A stretch of 64,000 nucleotides of DNA, taken from assembly GCA_020543525.1 (NCBI GenBank), contig JAHYIO010000037.1:1426001-1490000 (forward strand), given 5' to 3'. Source of the stretch: Coriolopsis trogii. Its lineage: Eukaryota > Basidiomycota > Agaricomycetes > Polyporales > Polyporaceae. Of the stretch, positions 11,820 to 23,661 are shown piece after piece. The notes beneath the pieces are model-generated. The model did not search any database and was not told the origin of the DNA. It saw only the letters and a list, made by a program, of their open reading frames with translations. A program made the translations under genes and the position numbers. Position 1 is the stretch's first letter. Each line of letters opens with the position of its first letter.

Positions 11820-13648
11820 TTATGCGAGGAACTGCTTGAGTTTCTGCAGGCGCTCCACTGCGTTCTTGATGGTCTCGACGTCCTTGCAGAACGCGAAGCG
11901 GGCGTAGCTCTCGCCGATGTTGGTGTGTTCCTCACAGTAGAACTGTAACAACGACGGAACAAAGTGTGAGGAGGGTCCAGACAGAGTTCAAGCACATACA
12001 TACTCACCTCACTGACGGGAATGGACGAAACCCCAACTTCCATGGCGATAAACCAACACGCCCTGAGATCAGAAGGTCAGTCAAACACAACGGCGAGCAG
12101 ATAAATAGAAGGCGGACGACGAACATGAAGTCACGGCCGCGCCCAAGCACACTGGTCGGGAACGGGTAGTTCTCTGGCCACTTCACGTTGGAGATGTCCT
12201 GCACAGTTCGTAGGTCAGCACCCCATTCGCGCAATCCTCCGACGCCGACGTCAAGAGCGAACAGCCAATGCCGGCACTCACGAGAAGGACAAAGTAGCTG
12301 CCCTGCGGCATCGTGTACCGCATCCCCAGCTTGTCAAAGCCGGCGGTCAGGATGTTCCGGCGCTCGCGATACTCTGCACATTGCTGCTTGAGGAAGCCGC
12401 GCTTGTTCGCCTGCTCGAGACCGACGGCCGAGGCCTCCTGGAGAGGGGAGTTGCTGCAGAAGACGATGCGCGTCGTGGCGGCGAGCGTGGGCTGGATGAT
12501 GTAGGCTGGGCCGATGAGCCAACCGACGCGCCAGCCAGTCGCAGCGAACATTTCTGTAAGTCAGGTCACAGTCAGCGCTCCGCCCGGATCGTACGACAGA
12601 AGGTGATAACGGATGCAGTGAGGTAACGTACTTCCTGCTGACCCGACCGTGACCGTGCGATCCCACATGCCAGGGAGGGTCGCGAAGCGGACGTGTTCGT
12701 TGTCGTCGAAGACGAGCGAGTCGTACTGGATGTGCAGTCAATACGTAGGCGCGTTGCGGGAACGACGAAAACTCACAACTTCGTCCGCCATGACGAGCAG
12801 GTTGTGTTCTTCAGCAATAGCGGCGATCTGCTCGAGTTCGCGTCTTGTGAATACCTTGCCGACTGGGTTGTGAGGGGTGTTGACGATGATCATCTTCGTC
12901 CGCGGCGTGACGGCTCGTCTGATTCACCGACTGAGATGGGACAATTCGGCGGAGATCACGCGACCGAGATCAACTCACCGAAGTTCGTCAAAGTCGATGC
13001 TCCATTCCTCGCTGCTGTGTTTGCCATCGTGCTTTGGTGGGTGTAGGGGGACATAGACAGGAACACCACCGTTGAAGGTCACGGAGGGCAGGTATTGGTC
13101 GAAGAACGGCTCGAACATGATTACCTCATCTCCCTGTTCCAGGAACGCGACGAAAACAGAGTATTGACCTGGCGCCTCCGGTGTGAGGGGATGTGCATCA
13201 AGAATCCAGAGAAGAAACGGACATACCTTCGTTGGCACCACTAGTGACCAGTATCTCCGATTCTACGTCGAGGTCCCTGCCCAACTGCGGGCTGTAGTGT
13301 GCCTTGAGAGCCTCGCGGAGATGTATACGACCCCTGGGATGGGAGTAATGGTTGGCTGCTGTGGTGTTCAGAGCCTCTTCTGCAGCATCTTTGATCCATT
13401 GTGGCGGGGGGAAGTTCATGTACCCCTGACCGAGGTTGAGACAGTCGGGCGGGAGGTTCGCAGCACTTTAAGTGCGTCAGTTGAGGTCTCCGATTGGCCT
13501 GATGGAACATGCGAACGCACTTAAAGATAGACCAGACATCCTGGGCTAGGGCCCTGCCCTCTCTGAGCCTAGAGGAGAACGGAATGAGATGTGAGCGGTC
13601 CTTTCGGACATGGGTGCCATTTGTGGTCCTTTCGGCGGAGGGAGACAT
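11820..13648 (-). CDS. bna3: Kynurenine aminotransferase (class I PLP enzyme)
   Basis: Fold-type I PLP aminotransferase, closest to yeast Bna3 and kynurenine-oxoglutarate transaminases that make kynurenate from kynurenine. Nine exons on the complement: 13648-13521, 13465-13227, 13168-12979, 12918-12777, 12725-12632, 12553-12282, 12198-12125, 12062-12008, 11942-11820; 438 residues against about 444 in yeast. Motifs in order: LNLGQGYMNFPPP, VTSGANEG, NTPHNPVGK, ADEVYDSLVF, and the Schiff-base lysine in SAGKMFAATGWRVGW (K265, codon split by intron 5), then TMPQGSYF and ESYARFAFCKD. The first real ATG is 13648; open frame further upstream begins only with TTG. Intron 1 has both splice sites inside an 11-base perfect inverted repeat. 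A broader aromatic or beta-lyase activity cannot be excluded from sequence. Confidence 0.9.
13466..13526. repeat. 11-base inverted repeat spanning both splice sites of BNA3 intron 1
   Basis: CTTTAAGTGCG at 13466-13476 and its exact reverse complement CGCACTTAAAG at 13516-13526 lie at the two ends of intron 13466-13520. In the transcript the donor (AA/GTGCGT) and the acceptor (TTAAAG/T) would lie in one 11-base stem with a loop of about 39 bases. Confidence 0.8.
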
Positions 13649-16600
13649 GTCTGCGGTGAGTGACTCGACCAGGTACGAGTGAGAGTTCAAGATGCGAAAA
13701 TGGGGACGGCGGCTATGACTGAGTCAGAGTTTGCGGGTGGGATGCTCGCGGGCTTAGAGTTATAGGGCAGCACGGCGGGCCGTTCGCGAGATGTTTGACT
13801 GAGTCGGTGCCCCGGCGGGATCGAGGAGAGTGTGGGCTCGCTTATTAGATCACTCATCGCATTTCTCCTATCGCGTCAGCGTCTCGTCAGTCTGAGGACG
13901 CTGTGTGAGCCTGTCTCAGTGTCTGCCTGACACCTCCAACGACGACCCGTCCTCCTCGGCGTGTGTTGACTCGGACACTCGGACATCGTATTTGTTGGCC
14001 TCGGACCACGCTGCCGCAAGTCGATTGTGGGCACGGGGTCGCGGAATCGGAGCGCGGAGGAATACTGTAAGCAAAACGACGACTTGCCGAGTTTCAGGAC
14101 TTGGATTTCCGGCAGCCAGCGCGTCGGGTTGTGTTTCCTGGGTCACGCGAAGGCACACTCCAGTGCACATGAGTGGCGGACGGAGAGCAGACAGAGACGA
14201 CCGTCGGATGGAGGACAGTGGGGGGAGGCAGCGCCCACTAGCCGATGTCCGAGTGATGCGAGGGATATTCCTTATGTCAGCCAGTAGATTACTCTTATCT
14301 CTCTGATTGCGATCATCTATGCACCAAACGATTAGATTACTGCCCAGCGCCTCAGATTGTTTGTTCGAGGCCGGTCCATCGCTTATATCTTACTCTCATC
14401 TAAGCGACTCATGGTTGATCTCAATGCTAACCGGCACTGGACTCCGACTGTGTCCAATGGTCCTGCGATGGTCCTCAGCCTCCGCACACAGAAGGTCCCA
14501 AAATCAATGCGAATAAGAACAAAAATGCGAAACAAGTCTTAGGAATTGAACAGGTAGTCATCTTTATGGGCTCTCACTGAATTATCGAGCACCTGGTCGT
14601 GGACACCGCCGCTGAGGGTCCGAGTTGGTAATGCTACATAGTATGTGTATGTGAGGGATAGATCTCGGTGTTCTGCCCAATGTATGATTCTGGACTTCTT
14701 ATAGGCTTTATTGTGAGTTATGTTGGTGCTGATGGGATGACTTTCAAGACATTCTGACCGAATTTGAGTCCTTGCACAGTATCTAAAGTCCAATAGCGGT
14801 GGCATCATGGCCAGAAGATGTGGGCGTCAATGCCCTCTCTTCGGGCGCTTCAGGCCTATATTCTGCATAGTTTTCAATGGTTCTCCTTACACAGTCATGC
14901 TCTCTACAAACAGTTTTGGCAGTAGGCTTGGAACCACATGACTAGTATTCTACTTGATTTTGAGGGGAATTCTTGGGGCCATTTTTGCGCTATAGAAACA
15001 TGCATTTCATGTGTGATCAAGATCAAATATTAAAATTCTGTTCCCAAGACTTTGTAAAGTAATAGTACATGCACCATCACGCTAATTTTGAATGCCTAGG
15101 GGTGAATGTGGAAGGAGATATGGGTTGAGCATTGGGAGGACCACCGTAATCTTGAACGCCAGCCACAGATGAGGGTAAGCCGAGAGATGCCGTGTAATCT
15201 TGGGCGTCTTGGGTCTCTGCGTCAAACACAGGTCTAGACCAACAGAGCACGTGCGGATTGGACCCATCTTATCTCCTTGGATGCCGAGCACTGCCGAACG
15301 CTATCTAATGTCCAGATAATCTGGGTGGACTGCCGAGAGTGTAGCGCCCCTAAGGCGCTTGGACATCGGCTAGCTCGGTAAGGCGGGCGCTGCCTCCCCC
15401 CAAGGACAGCAGTTGGCCGTTCCAGCCTGAGGTGCGCAGGCGCCAGTCGGCAAGGGGCCAGAGGTTACCGAGCTTCGCTTCTCAATCTGACCACCATGTC
15501 CTCCACCGCCGCACCATGCCTGTGCCAAACAATGCATCATGCTCTCTGCCCGTACCAGCATCGCAACGCATGACACAGGCCGCGGACGTCGCGATGCCCA
15601 GCTGCATTGGCCCAACCGCAACTTACTACCCTCCGACTCGTGATCGGTGTACCCAAATGAGCGGGCTTGGTAAGAGAACATGCGCACGACCGAGACAAGT
15701 AGCTTTCGACTTGAATGGTTTCCGCTCTATTTCAACATTCGACATGCTGGGGGCCCGGCGCTTCTTGTGCCGGAATGCACGCAACATGGTCCAGATCAAC
15801 GGCATTGCAAGAAGAGGGAGGGTCTCTGCCCACTGGCCTCTGCAGCTGAGCATACCCACGTATGTACGTCCGTTGCCTGTGTAACTATCCCCGCCTTTGT
15901 TGACGGAGGCCAATCTGTCGACGGCCTTTCATGCCGACATTTCCAGACATCATGCACAGCTGCCCCTTCGAGTTATGACGGTGTTGCCTGTCATGAAGAA
16001 TTCTCAGTAGAGCGAGATCTGCATGAACATTGGGCGGTGAAGCTCAGCAACTCTGACGGCCGGCGCTGGCTGTGCTTCAACTTTGGATAATGGCTCGACC
16101 ATCCTCTGCTTCTCCGCTCTCGTTCTCGACTCGCATTCGCTTCTTCCGGTCCTCGAGAATCGCTCACACGCGGAGGCAATCATATTACACTCAAGATGCA
16201 TGCGCAACCGATGTTCTCTGTCGTTATCATTGCATCCTCCGATGGCCGTCGCCACTAGCTGTCTTTCCTCGTTCTTGCGTCACATGCTCCCACCATGACT
16301 CTATCCGATAATCTCAAGATGTCTGTTCAGTGCCTTCCAGGTTATGCTATTGGCTGCCCGATGCGACCACTAGCAAGTCCTGGCGACCTCGACAAACTCC
16401 CGGACCGAACCTTAACCGTCAGTCAGACCGAGTCTTTCCCGTATGCCAGTGCAGCGTCATTCACCTGGATTCACTTGAATTCCTCTGCGGGGCCCCATCC
16501 TCGAGATCACACCTTCGACCAAGATTCCGCAAGGTACCCGTGGCCACCCATACACTTACCCCACATCGAATGTAAACCGCCGAGCATTTGGAGATAATTA

Positions 16601-16843
16601 CCCCGGATCCTCGATTAGCGCCCACGAGACCCGTTCTTGGTGCGCTCAGTATCTCGAGCGTCGATGACCTCAGCTGTTTGCCCTGGAAATGATATGCTGA
16701 AAATAGGTACCCAGTCCCGCGCGGTGCTTGTCCAACAATCACGCGGGCGCGTCGGGCCTTCATACCAGACGCAGTCTTCGGACTGACTACATCGCAGTTG
16801 AGCCTAACTCGCGCACAGTATAAATACCAGCTCGTCAGCCTCT
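13649..16843. other. 3.2 kb gene-poor region
   Basis: The largest stretch without a gene in the window, between the starts of BNA3 and the ferric reductase, which are divergent. Open frames of up to about 150 codons occur on both strands, but none has a recognisable motif, a plausible exon chain or a membrane or signal segment I trust. The part from about 14500 to 15100 is visibly more AT-rich than the flanks. I see no terminal repeats, integrase or reverse-transcriptase motifs, so a decayed transposon is possible but not shown. It may contain long 5' leaders and regulatory DNA for both flanking genes. Confidence 0.5.
16819..16826 (+). promoter_or_regulatory. TATA box of the ferric reductase gene
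   Basis: TATAAATA lies only 17 bases before the first ATG (16844). If it sets transcription start about 30 bases downstream, the first ATG would be missed and translation would begin at the in-frame ATG at 16889. Confidence 0.5.
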
Positions 16844-19370
16844 ATGGCTTCCACCACCTCTTGGAAAGAGCCCAGTACTCTGTCAGCGATGTCTTGGCCA
16901 CAGTACTCCTCTCATCTCACCTCTAGAGGCTACTCTCCCTCCACATCTGACAAGCACCTCAAGGCGACGCAGCAAAAGAAAGCTATCAAGGAGTTATGGC
17001 TGCTCATCGCCGGTATCATCGCCTTCTTGGCTATCATTCGTGTCCTCCGCTTTGCTGTCTCACTATTTCGTCGTCGTCCTGCCACGGTCGAATCTACCAC
17101 CCTCTCAGAGAAAGATGAGAAGGTTGTTTCAGAGGGTGTGACACCAGGGCGGACAGGCAAGGTGTCATGGCGGCGCATACCTGCAGCTCTCTCGTCTGGG
17201 TTCAGGATAGTTGTCTTCCGCATTCAGGTTCCCCTCGGTATCGGGAGCGCGTCGCTCGCCGAGCTCTTCTTCATCTTCGGCTACATCGCTACGATGCTCA
17301 GTCTCACCTTGACGAACTGTGAGTTGTCACGAGATGCATTACATGGACTGAGCTGATTCTCCCAATTCGCTTTCAGCCAACAACCTGTTCTATTGGTTCT
17401 TCGAGGATCGGGCCGCCCACTTGGCATCATGCCAACTTCCACTCATCGTCGCGCTCGCGGGAAAGAACAACATCATTTCTTGTAAGTTGCAAACTTCATA
17501 ACTCGGCTGCCAGAAGAGTCAGTGACATATAATTTCACAGGGCTCACGGGCATCGGACACGAGAAGGTCAGACCCTTGCGATTCTTCGAATCGGACCTTG
17601 CTGACAACGGTTGAATCACAGTTGAATGTCCTGCACCGCGCTGCCGCCAGAACCTGTCTTATCCTGCTCTGGATTCACGCGCTCAGTCGGTCAATCTCTG
17701 GGTACGTTTCCCTTCCGCTTCCCCTACTGCTACCGCAACTCACGCAATCTCGAAGACTTTCGGATAAGTTCGACTTCAGCCACGCATGGATGCGGTGGGG
17801 GGCCGTGGGGTTGGCGGCGTTCACGCTGGCAACTATCTTATCGGTCCGCTTTATCCGCAACGCTTTCTTTGAGTTCTTCCTCCTCGGCCACATTGTCCTT
17901 GTTGGGTATGCTCCACATGTACCCTCTTCCGTCATCTGTCACTCAACCACTGTTCTTTGCGTTTGTCCAGCATCTTCATCATTGGCGGATACCTGCACGC
18001 GCGGGAAGTCGAGTGAGTGTTATTTTCCATGCGTACCGATTTCGAAGGTCGACACGGGCTCCGTGAGACCGTACCATTCTCACACGCCAAGGTGTCAGTT
18101 CATTGACGATGCATTTGCTAGTTATGGCGATTACTTCTGGCCGGCGTTGGTCGTCTGGGCGTTCGACCGCGTCCTTCGCACTGCGCGGTTGGTATGGAAC
18201 AACAGAGGCAAAGGCGGTACCTCGCACGAACACGGTTCCGCGACGGTCGAGCTTGTCTCGTCGGATACCATCCGGATGACGCTGCGCCGCAAGATGAGCT
18301 GGCTCCCTGGACAGCATGCCTATGTCATCCTGCCGACCGTCAGTGACATGCCGACGGAAGCACACCCGTTCACGATCGCGAGCATTCCCAAAGCGCTCGA
18401 CGGGTCGGACGGGCCCAGTGAGAAGGAGGTTGTGTTCCTTATCCGGGGCCGCAGTGGCTTCACTGGACGGCTGAGAGAGTTTTCCTACCGAAATGGTGTC
18501 TGCCGCGTCCCTGCGTTCATCGACGGGCCGTACGGATGTCCCCCGGACCTGACAAGCTACACGACGTGCATCTTGGTTGCAGGTACGTTCTGTTGTCTAC
18601 GAGGCCTCTTGGAACCATACTGAGAGTAGTGCAGGTGGCTCAGGGGTGTCATACACGCTCCCTCTCCTTCTGAACCTTGTCCAGTGCGTCTGTTCTCTAG
18701 CGCGGACGTCATGCTATTGAGTACTCATCCGAGCCTTTTCCACAGCAATGCGCGAGCCGGGAAGTCCACCGTCCGTCGCGTGGTCTTCGTGTGGGCGGTG
18801 CGCGAGTCAGGTACGTCCCCATCTTTTCGCAGTTCTATCCCTCCTCCGGTAAGCCATTCTCACACGGGCTCTACCATGACTAGACCACCTCGAATGGATA
18901 TCAAAAACGCTGGTGGAGGCGCTGGCGGCCGCGCAGTCGACGTCCCTTGCGGTTGAGCCGACGGTGTACATCACGGGTCCTACCTGTGCGATTCCGGAGA
19001 TTCCGCAAGTGGGATACGCGTCGTCAGACGGGGCGTCGACGGAGGCTGGCTCGGAGGGCGTGACCAAGGACGAGCAGCTCCCGCTGTACTCTGCGCTCAA
19101 GGTCATCCATGGACGGCCGAGCATCAGGCGGATCCTGCAAGAAGGAATTGACGGTTCCGCGGGCTCCGTGTCTGTCGATGGTGAGTAAAGTGTGCAGAGG
19201 TATCCCGTTAAACATCATGTTGACGGCTATGGTTCACAGTTTCTGGTCCTACGTCTCTCACGAGCTCCGTCTCCCGAGCTCTATCGTCCACCTTGGCGAG
19301 TCCCGCGAGTGTTCTCAAGGGCACCCCGTCGGTGACTCTGCACGTGGAGACCTTTGGGATGTCCAAGTGA
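16844..19370 (+). CDS. Ferric/cupric reductase (FRE family)
   Basis: Membrane flavocytochrome that reduces extracellular ferric (or cupric) ions with NADPH before uptake. Eleven exons: 16844-17318, 17377-17481, 17541-17566, 17622-17701, 17756-17905, 17971-18012, 18092-18582, 18635-18683, 18746-18810, 18884-19180, 19240-19370; 636 residues, or 621 if the ATG at 16889 is used. The heme-b histidines sit in GIGHEK, NVLHRAAAR and LLWIHAL of the ferric-reductase transmembrane domain. The FAD motif is HPFTIAS, the NADPH-binding glycine loop is GGSGVSYTLPL, and the C-terminus VTLHVETFGMSK is typical. The usual CGP of the NAD module reads SGP here. The splice at 18012/18092 is the least certain; it is the only one that keeps frame. 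No clear ferroxidase or siderophore gene is adjacent. Confidence 0.88.
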
Positions 19371-19726
19371 ACGACTTGGATGGATTGCGGGATGATAACG
19401 GACTTGCCTTCTGACTAGATCTTGTACCTTGAAAATGTACCCATATACTGTAGCATTGACACAGGCTGTAGAGGTTCCCGCCCTCCTTGCTCGCAAATAC
19501 TTAGACGTCTGTGACCACTCCTGGTTCTCGACTCTCGAGTCACGACAGGTTGACCCGCGCTAGGAAGTTAACCGCCATTTCCCTACCCGACCTCGAGGAA
19601 GGCGCTGTCTTGATCGAGACGTCGCCACGTGATGTCTGATAATTAAGACCGAACTAAACTTTTTGCCGGGCTGGCTGTGGTTCACGAGCTCGCCACCGCG
19701 CACGGTTTTCCTATTCTCTTTGTGCT
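19371..19726. other. Intergenic, ferric reductase / ANK-FYVE gene
   Basis: Tandem gene spacing of 356 bases: 3' flank of the ferric reductase and promoter of the next gene. No additional gene or repeat is visible. Confidence 0.5.
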
Positions 19727-22700
19727 ATGAGCAGCGGCTTCCTCCAGGCCCCTCAGCATCTTGCCACTATCCAAGAGTGAGTGTTGCATTGCGCCCTTCG
19801 GCGTGCGTATTTCCCTCATAAATCCGTCATCTCACTTCCCCGCGTCAGAGTCGCCAGTTCAACACCCTCACCAGTCTCAAACTCGCCACCCATGCACGAC
19901 GACTCGGACGAGGAGGAGTTCGTCTACCCCGGGTCCCCCGACCCCGAGCCGGAACCTACACAGGAGCCCGAGGAAGCCCCCGTTGAACCTCCCCCGCGCG
20001 CAGGTACTCCTACCCCGGAACCACTCGTCCAAGCACCTCCCATGGTACAGTCCCCCGTGCCGTCCAAGCAGCACCCGTCCCCCGCGCAGCTGGAAGCGCT
20101 GCACGCCGCGGCGGCGTCCGGAGACCTGAGGCGCATCCAGACGGAGTTCAGGAGGGCGGTGCGCGCGGATGACGTGGAGCCGTTCGAGCTCGCGAACGAC
20201 GCGTCGCCCAGGACGGGCCTGACGGCGCTCCATGCGGCTGCCAGCAGGGGATGGCTGGACATTGTGAAATGGCGTACGTGTTCTCTCACTCATTCCTTCT
20301 CTTCCGTCCTGTCTGTGTGACTCGTTCTGTGCGCGTTTCTGAACGTTTCGTTTCGTGTTTTCTTCTCCCGCTGTCCTCTTCCTTTGTCTCTTTGGCGTGC
20401 GCTTCGGCTTCCGATGCGGAATTGGATGGGCGAACGTGAACGTGAATAGTCGTGGAGGAGTGCGGTGCGATCCCGGATATTGAGGACAAGGAGGGCGAGG
20501 TAGGACCGAGTGCTGTTGCTATTCCTGGATGTGAGCATCTCCGTTGACAGTCTCCGTGTGGTTGCGTGCAGACCGCGTTGCACAAGGCCGCCTTGAACGG
20601 ACACCTCCCTATCATCGCCTATCTGCTGCCCGGAAAGGCGGACGTCCATGCCAAGGACGCGGACGGGTGGACCGCTTTGCACAACGCATGCTCGAAGGTG
20701 ATCATTATCTCTGGATACACATGGAGGCGAGAACGCGTGCTGACGGTTTGTCAGGGTTATCTTGACATTGTTCGCTGGCTATGCGAGTCAGGAGGTGCAA
20801 CGTCGGAAATCGACGGAGCTCCTGGGGTCGACGTCCGGAGTAAAGGTGGTTGGACACCGCTCAGTAAGTCTATGCTCTCCACCGTCGTGTTGTCGGCCTT
20901 CTCAGCTCCACTTGCGTTGTGTAGTGAACGCAGCGTCGAAGGGACATCTGCCTGTTGTGCTATATTTGTTGAACAAGCAACAAGCCGACCCCTTGGTCAG
21001 AAATAACTGGGGCGAGACCGCATATGACGTCGCTGCTGCTGTCTTTGAAGTATGGATCTGCGAGGTGAGTCTGTCGAGACTCGTTTCGCACACATTTAGC
21101 ACTCAGGCGATATCGGCGTTATAGGTGCTTCAGAAGTCTGAGTCAGAGAAGTGGCGGGATGCCAGCGTCCCTTACAACCCTCTAGGCGTTCACACGACTG
21201 TTCCGCTTGTTTTGTACGAGAACCAACGTCTCGATGTCCGACTGAAAACTCTGGCAGTATCCGGCGGCCGCCCGAAGTTTTCAGCTTCAGGACTAGGCCG
21301 CCGCGGACGTCAAGCCCCGTTCGAGCTGGTGCTGCCGGTTGCATCTGAGGCGACCGGCAAGATTGGGGCGTGGCGCAGCGACGTTCAGCTACCTCTTCGT
21401 GAAGATCCATTCACACTTCCCAAGCCTGGCTCGTCGAGAGAAGGGGCGGAGCGGAGTCATTTCTGGCTGTGAGTCTGTCATGCGACATCTCCCGAAGCAT
21501 CGAACGTCTGATACCCTCACCTCTCTAGATCCGATTGGACGTTGGACGTAACTCCTCCTGGGGTAGATGCTCAAGAAGGCTGGCAGTATGCGCATTCGTT
21601 CTCTGATCCCGACGACCAATGGGTATCCGAACCGCCGCCACAACTCGAACGTCTCCTGAGCGGCAGCGGCGCGATGGCCGTTGGCCTCGGTGGAAGTAGC
21701 CGCAGTCGTAGCAGCAGCCACGGGAGTACGAGCACCGGTTCACACAGCCCGCAGGCGTGGGTACGTCGCCGGCGATGGGTGCGAGTCATGCGGCGTAGGC
21801 TGGATATACCCCCGCTACCGTTCCTGCTGCCAGATGGGGCGATGTACCATCTGGCGGACGGGCAATTGATACCTTATGTCGACCATGAGGAGAGTGACTT
21901 TGGGGGCAGCGATGGACAGGAACTCAGTGCTATGCCAAGTTCCGGGTTCGCCTCGCAGGATTACGTGGCGAGGGCGAGGTATCTGGTCGGGACGTCCCAT
22001 CCTGATGACGGGGACATGTCTTCTGCGTTAGAAGCTCGTCGGATGATTGCAAAGCTGGAACGAGCCACGACTGAACTCCGGCAAGGTCTCCTGAGTGAGT
22101 TGGTTGCCCGTTTGCTATGCTATGCACTCACTAAAGTGCTGCAGGTGATGATGACAACGAGCGCAAGATCCAGGCGGAAGTCCTCCTCAATGCTTATAAC
22201 CGTGAACTTGAGAGACGAAGACTTGCTGCAAGCGCACAAGGACTTCTGATTTCAGGCGACGGTGTGTTTTCATCTTCTCTTTCTATACTGTCCGCTGACT
22301 GTTGGGCAGATGACGCAGACCTCGAAGACGATGAGGACGAAGAGGAATTCCATTATCCAGGAGCATCCCCCGTAGAGACCATGCGTCCTCCGTCCCTTCG
22401 TTCAACGACTACCGACTACTTCAACCGCTCATTTGGTTCGAGCTCAAGAGGCCCGACAGACTTGACTCCTCATCTTTCCCAAGCACCGGAATTCCGTGTG
22501 CCTACACATGAAGCCCCACAGAAGGTCCTGACGCCTCGATGGGCTCCTCCTACCCCTCATCAGATACATGCGACTTGGGAGCGCGACGAGGCCGTGTCTG
22601 AATGTCGGGATTGCCGACGACGGTTCACTTTTCTCAATCGACGGGTGAGTGTTTCGCGCATGACTGTCAACGGTCACAGCTGATTACTCGTACCTCCTTT

Positions 22701-23515
22701 CATTCAGCATGTAAGCTCCGCAATTTATTGCTGATTGGACGCGATTCTAATATTGGGTCACCCATAGCATTGTCGTCGCTGCGGGCGCATTTTCTGCGAT
22801 CGATGCTCATCATACAGGGCACTTCTGGATCCCTCTGATATAGTGCACGACCCATCTTTCCCCGAAGCCCCTCCTGTAGCCTCTCAGCAGCGCGTATGCC
22901 GGAACTGCTATGAGGAGGTCACCGCTGCAGTCCCCAATGGGCTGCTCTCGGCTTCACGCACGAACTCAATGGAGCGCATATTCATAGACCAGAGGCGGCT
23001 GAACATACCAAGTCCCACCCGGGCGCAGTCAAGCTCTCAATTGAGCGATCTTGCTGAGTAAGTGGCAGCCTTGCTTTCATTGTAGAGTATTGGCTCATGT
23101 TTGCACAGGTGCCCTGTCTGCAACGTGTCTCTGTCGGACTTGGGTCCGCCCCAAGTCCAGGAAGGACATGTGAAGATGTGCCTGGAGGGCGGCGCGGGCA
23201 CGGCCCCTCAAAGTGCAAAGTATCTCGTTTATAAGCTACCTGCCGAGAGCGCTCTCATCGGCGTCGAGTGTGAGTTATACGGATGCTCTACGAGGCGCGT
23301 AGATCTGATGATTATTGTGTGTCTAGGCGTCATCTGCTTGGAAGAATTTGTGGAAAATTCCACTGTTGCACGTCTGAGTTGTCTGTGCAGCTTCCACAAC
23401 AGTGAGTTTGGTTGAGTCCGGTCCGCACGCGTGTTGCTGATGAAAAAACGGTACATCAGAATGTCTGACGTCCTGGTTGCAACGAGGGCGGAGCTGTCCT
23501 GTCCATGCTCGTTGA
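19727..23515 (+). CDS. Ankyrin-DysF-FYVE-RING protein (probable endosomal E3 ligase)
   Basis: Fifteen exons: 19727-19776, 19849-20273, 20450-20499, 20572-20697, 20755-20863, 20925-21064, 21125-21468, 21529-22094, 22145-22261, 22310-22644, 22708-22710, 22768-23057, 23109-23269, 23327-23401, 23460-23515; 948 residues. Order: acidic proline-rich N-terminus; ankyrin repeats at about 105-300 (TALHAAASRGWLDIVKW, TALHKAALNGHLPII, GWTPLMNAASKGHLPVV); a DysF (peroxin/dysferlin) region at about 420-520 with WTLDVTPPG, EGWQYA and WVRRRRWVRVMRRRL; a FYVE finger at about 735-810 with RRHHCRRCGRIFCDRCSS; a second CPVC segment; and a C-terminal RING (CVICLEEF, CLCSFHNKC, CPVHAR) with His as last ligand. Known FYVE domains bind PI3P on endosomes, and yeast Pib1 joins FYVE to RING as an E3 ligase, so a membrane-trafficking ubiquitin ligase is a fair inference. 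Exon 11 is only three bases. Confidence 0.85.
22708..22710 (+). other. 3-base micro-exon (CAT) inside the FYVE signature
   Basis: Bases CAT are flanked by TTCAG upstream and GTAAGC downstream, giving two introns of 63 (22645-22707) and 57 bases (22711-22767). Inclusion gives RRHHCRRCG, the canonical FYVE motif; skipping gives RRHCRRCG in the same frame with one histidine lost. Confidence 0.75.
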
Positions 23516-23661
23516 ACGCCACACACTGTCCCTTCTTGCTACTACACACTTATGCTATCGGAGTTTGACTATGCACATGGATTCGGGACTGGACTACTGC
23601 TACACATTAATCTTTACATCTCGGATAAGATACAGGTTGCTGTGGCCGTCGCAGTCGTCTA

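Noticed and set aside
13649..13690. Upstream extension of BNA3 by 14 residues
   Set aside because: It begins with TTG, not ATG.
13905..16597. Candidate genes among open frames in the 3.2 kb gap
   Set aside because: No motif, no exon chain and frames on both strands overlap; codon composition looks random.
22645..22767. A single 123-base intron in the FYVE region
   Set aside because: It keeps frame but deletes one invariant histidine; two introns of 63 and 57 bases fit the size range of this genome and restore the motif.
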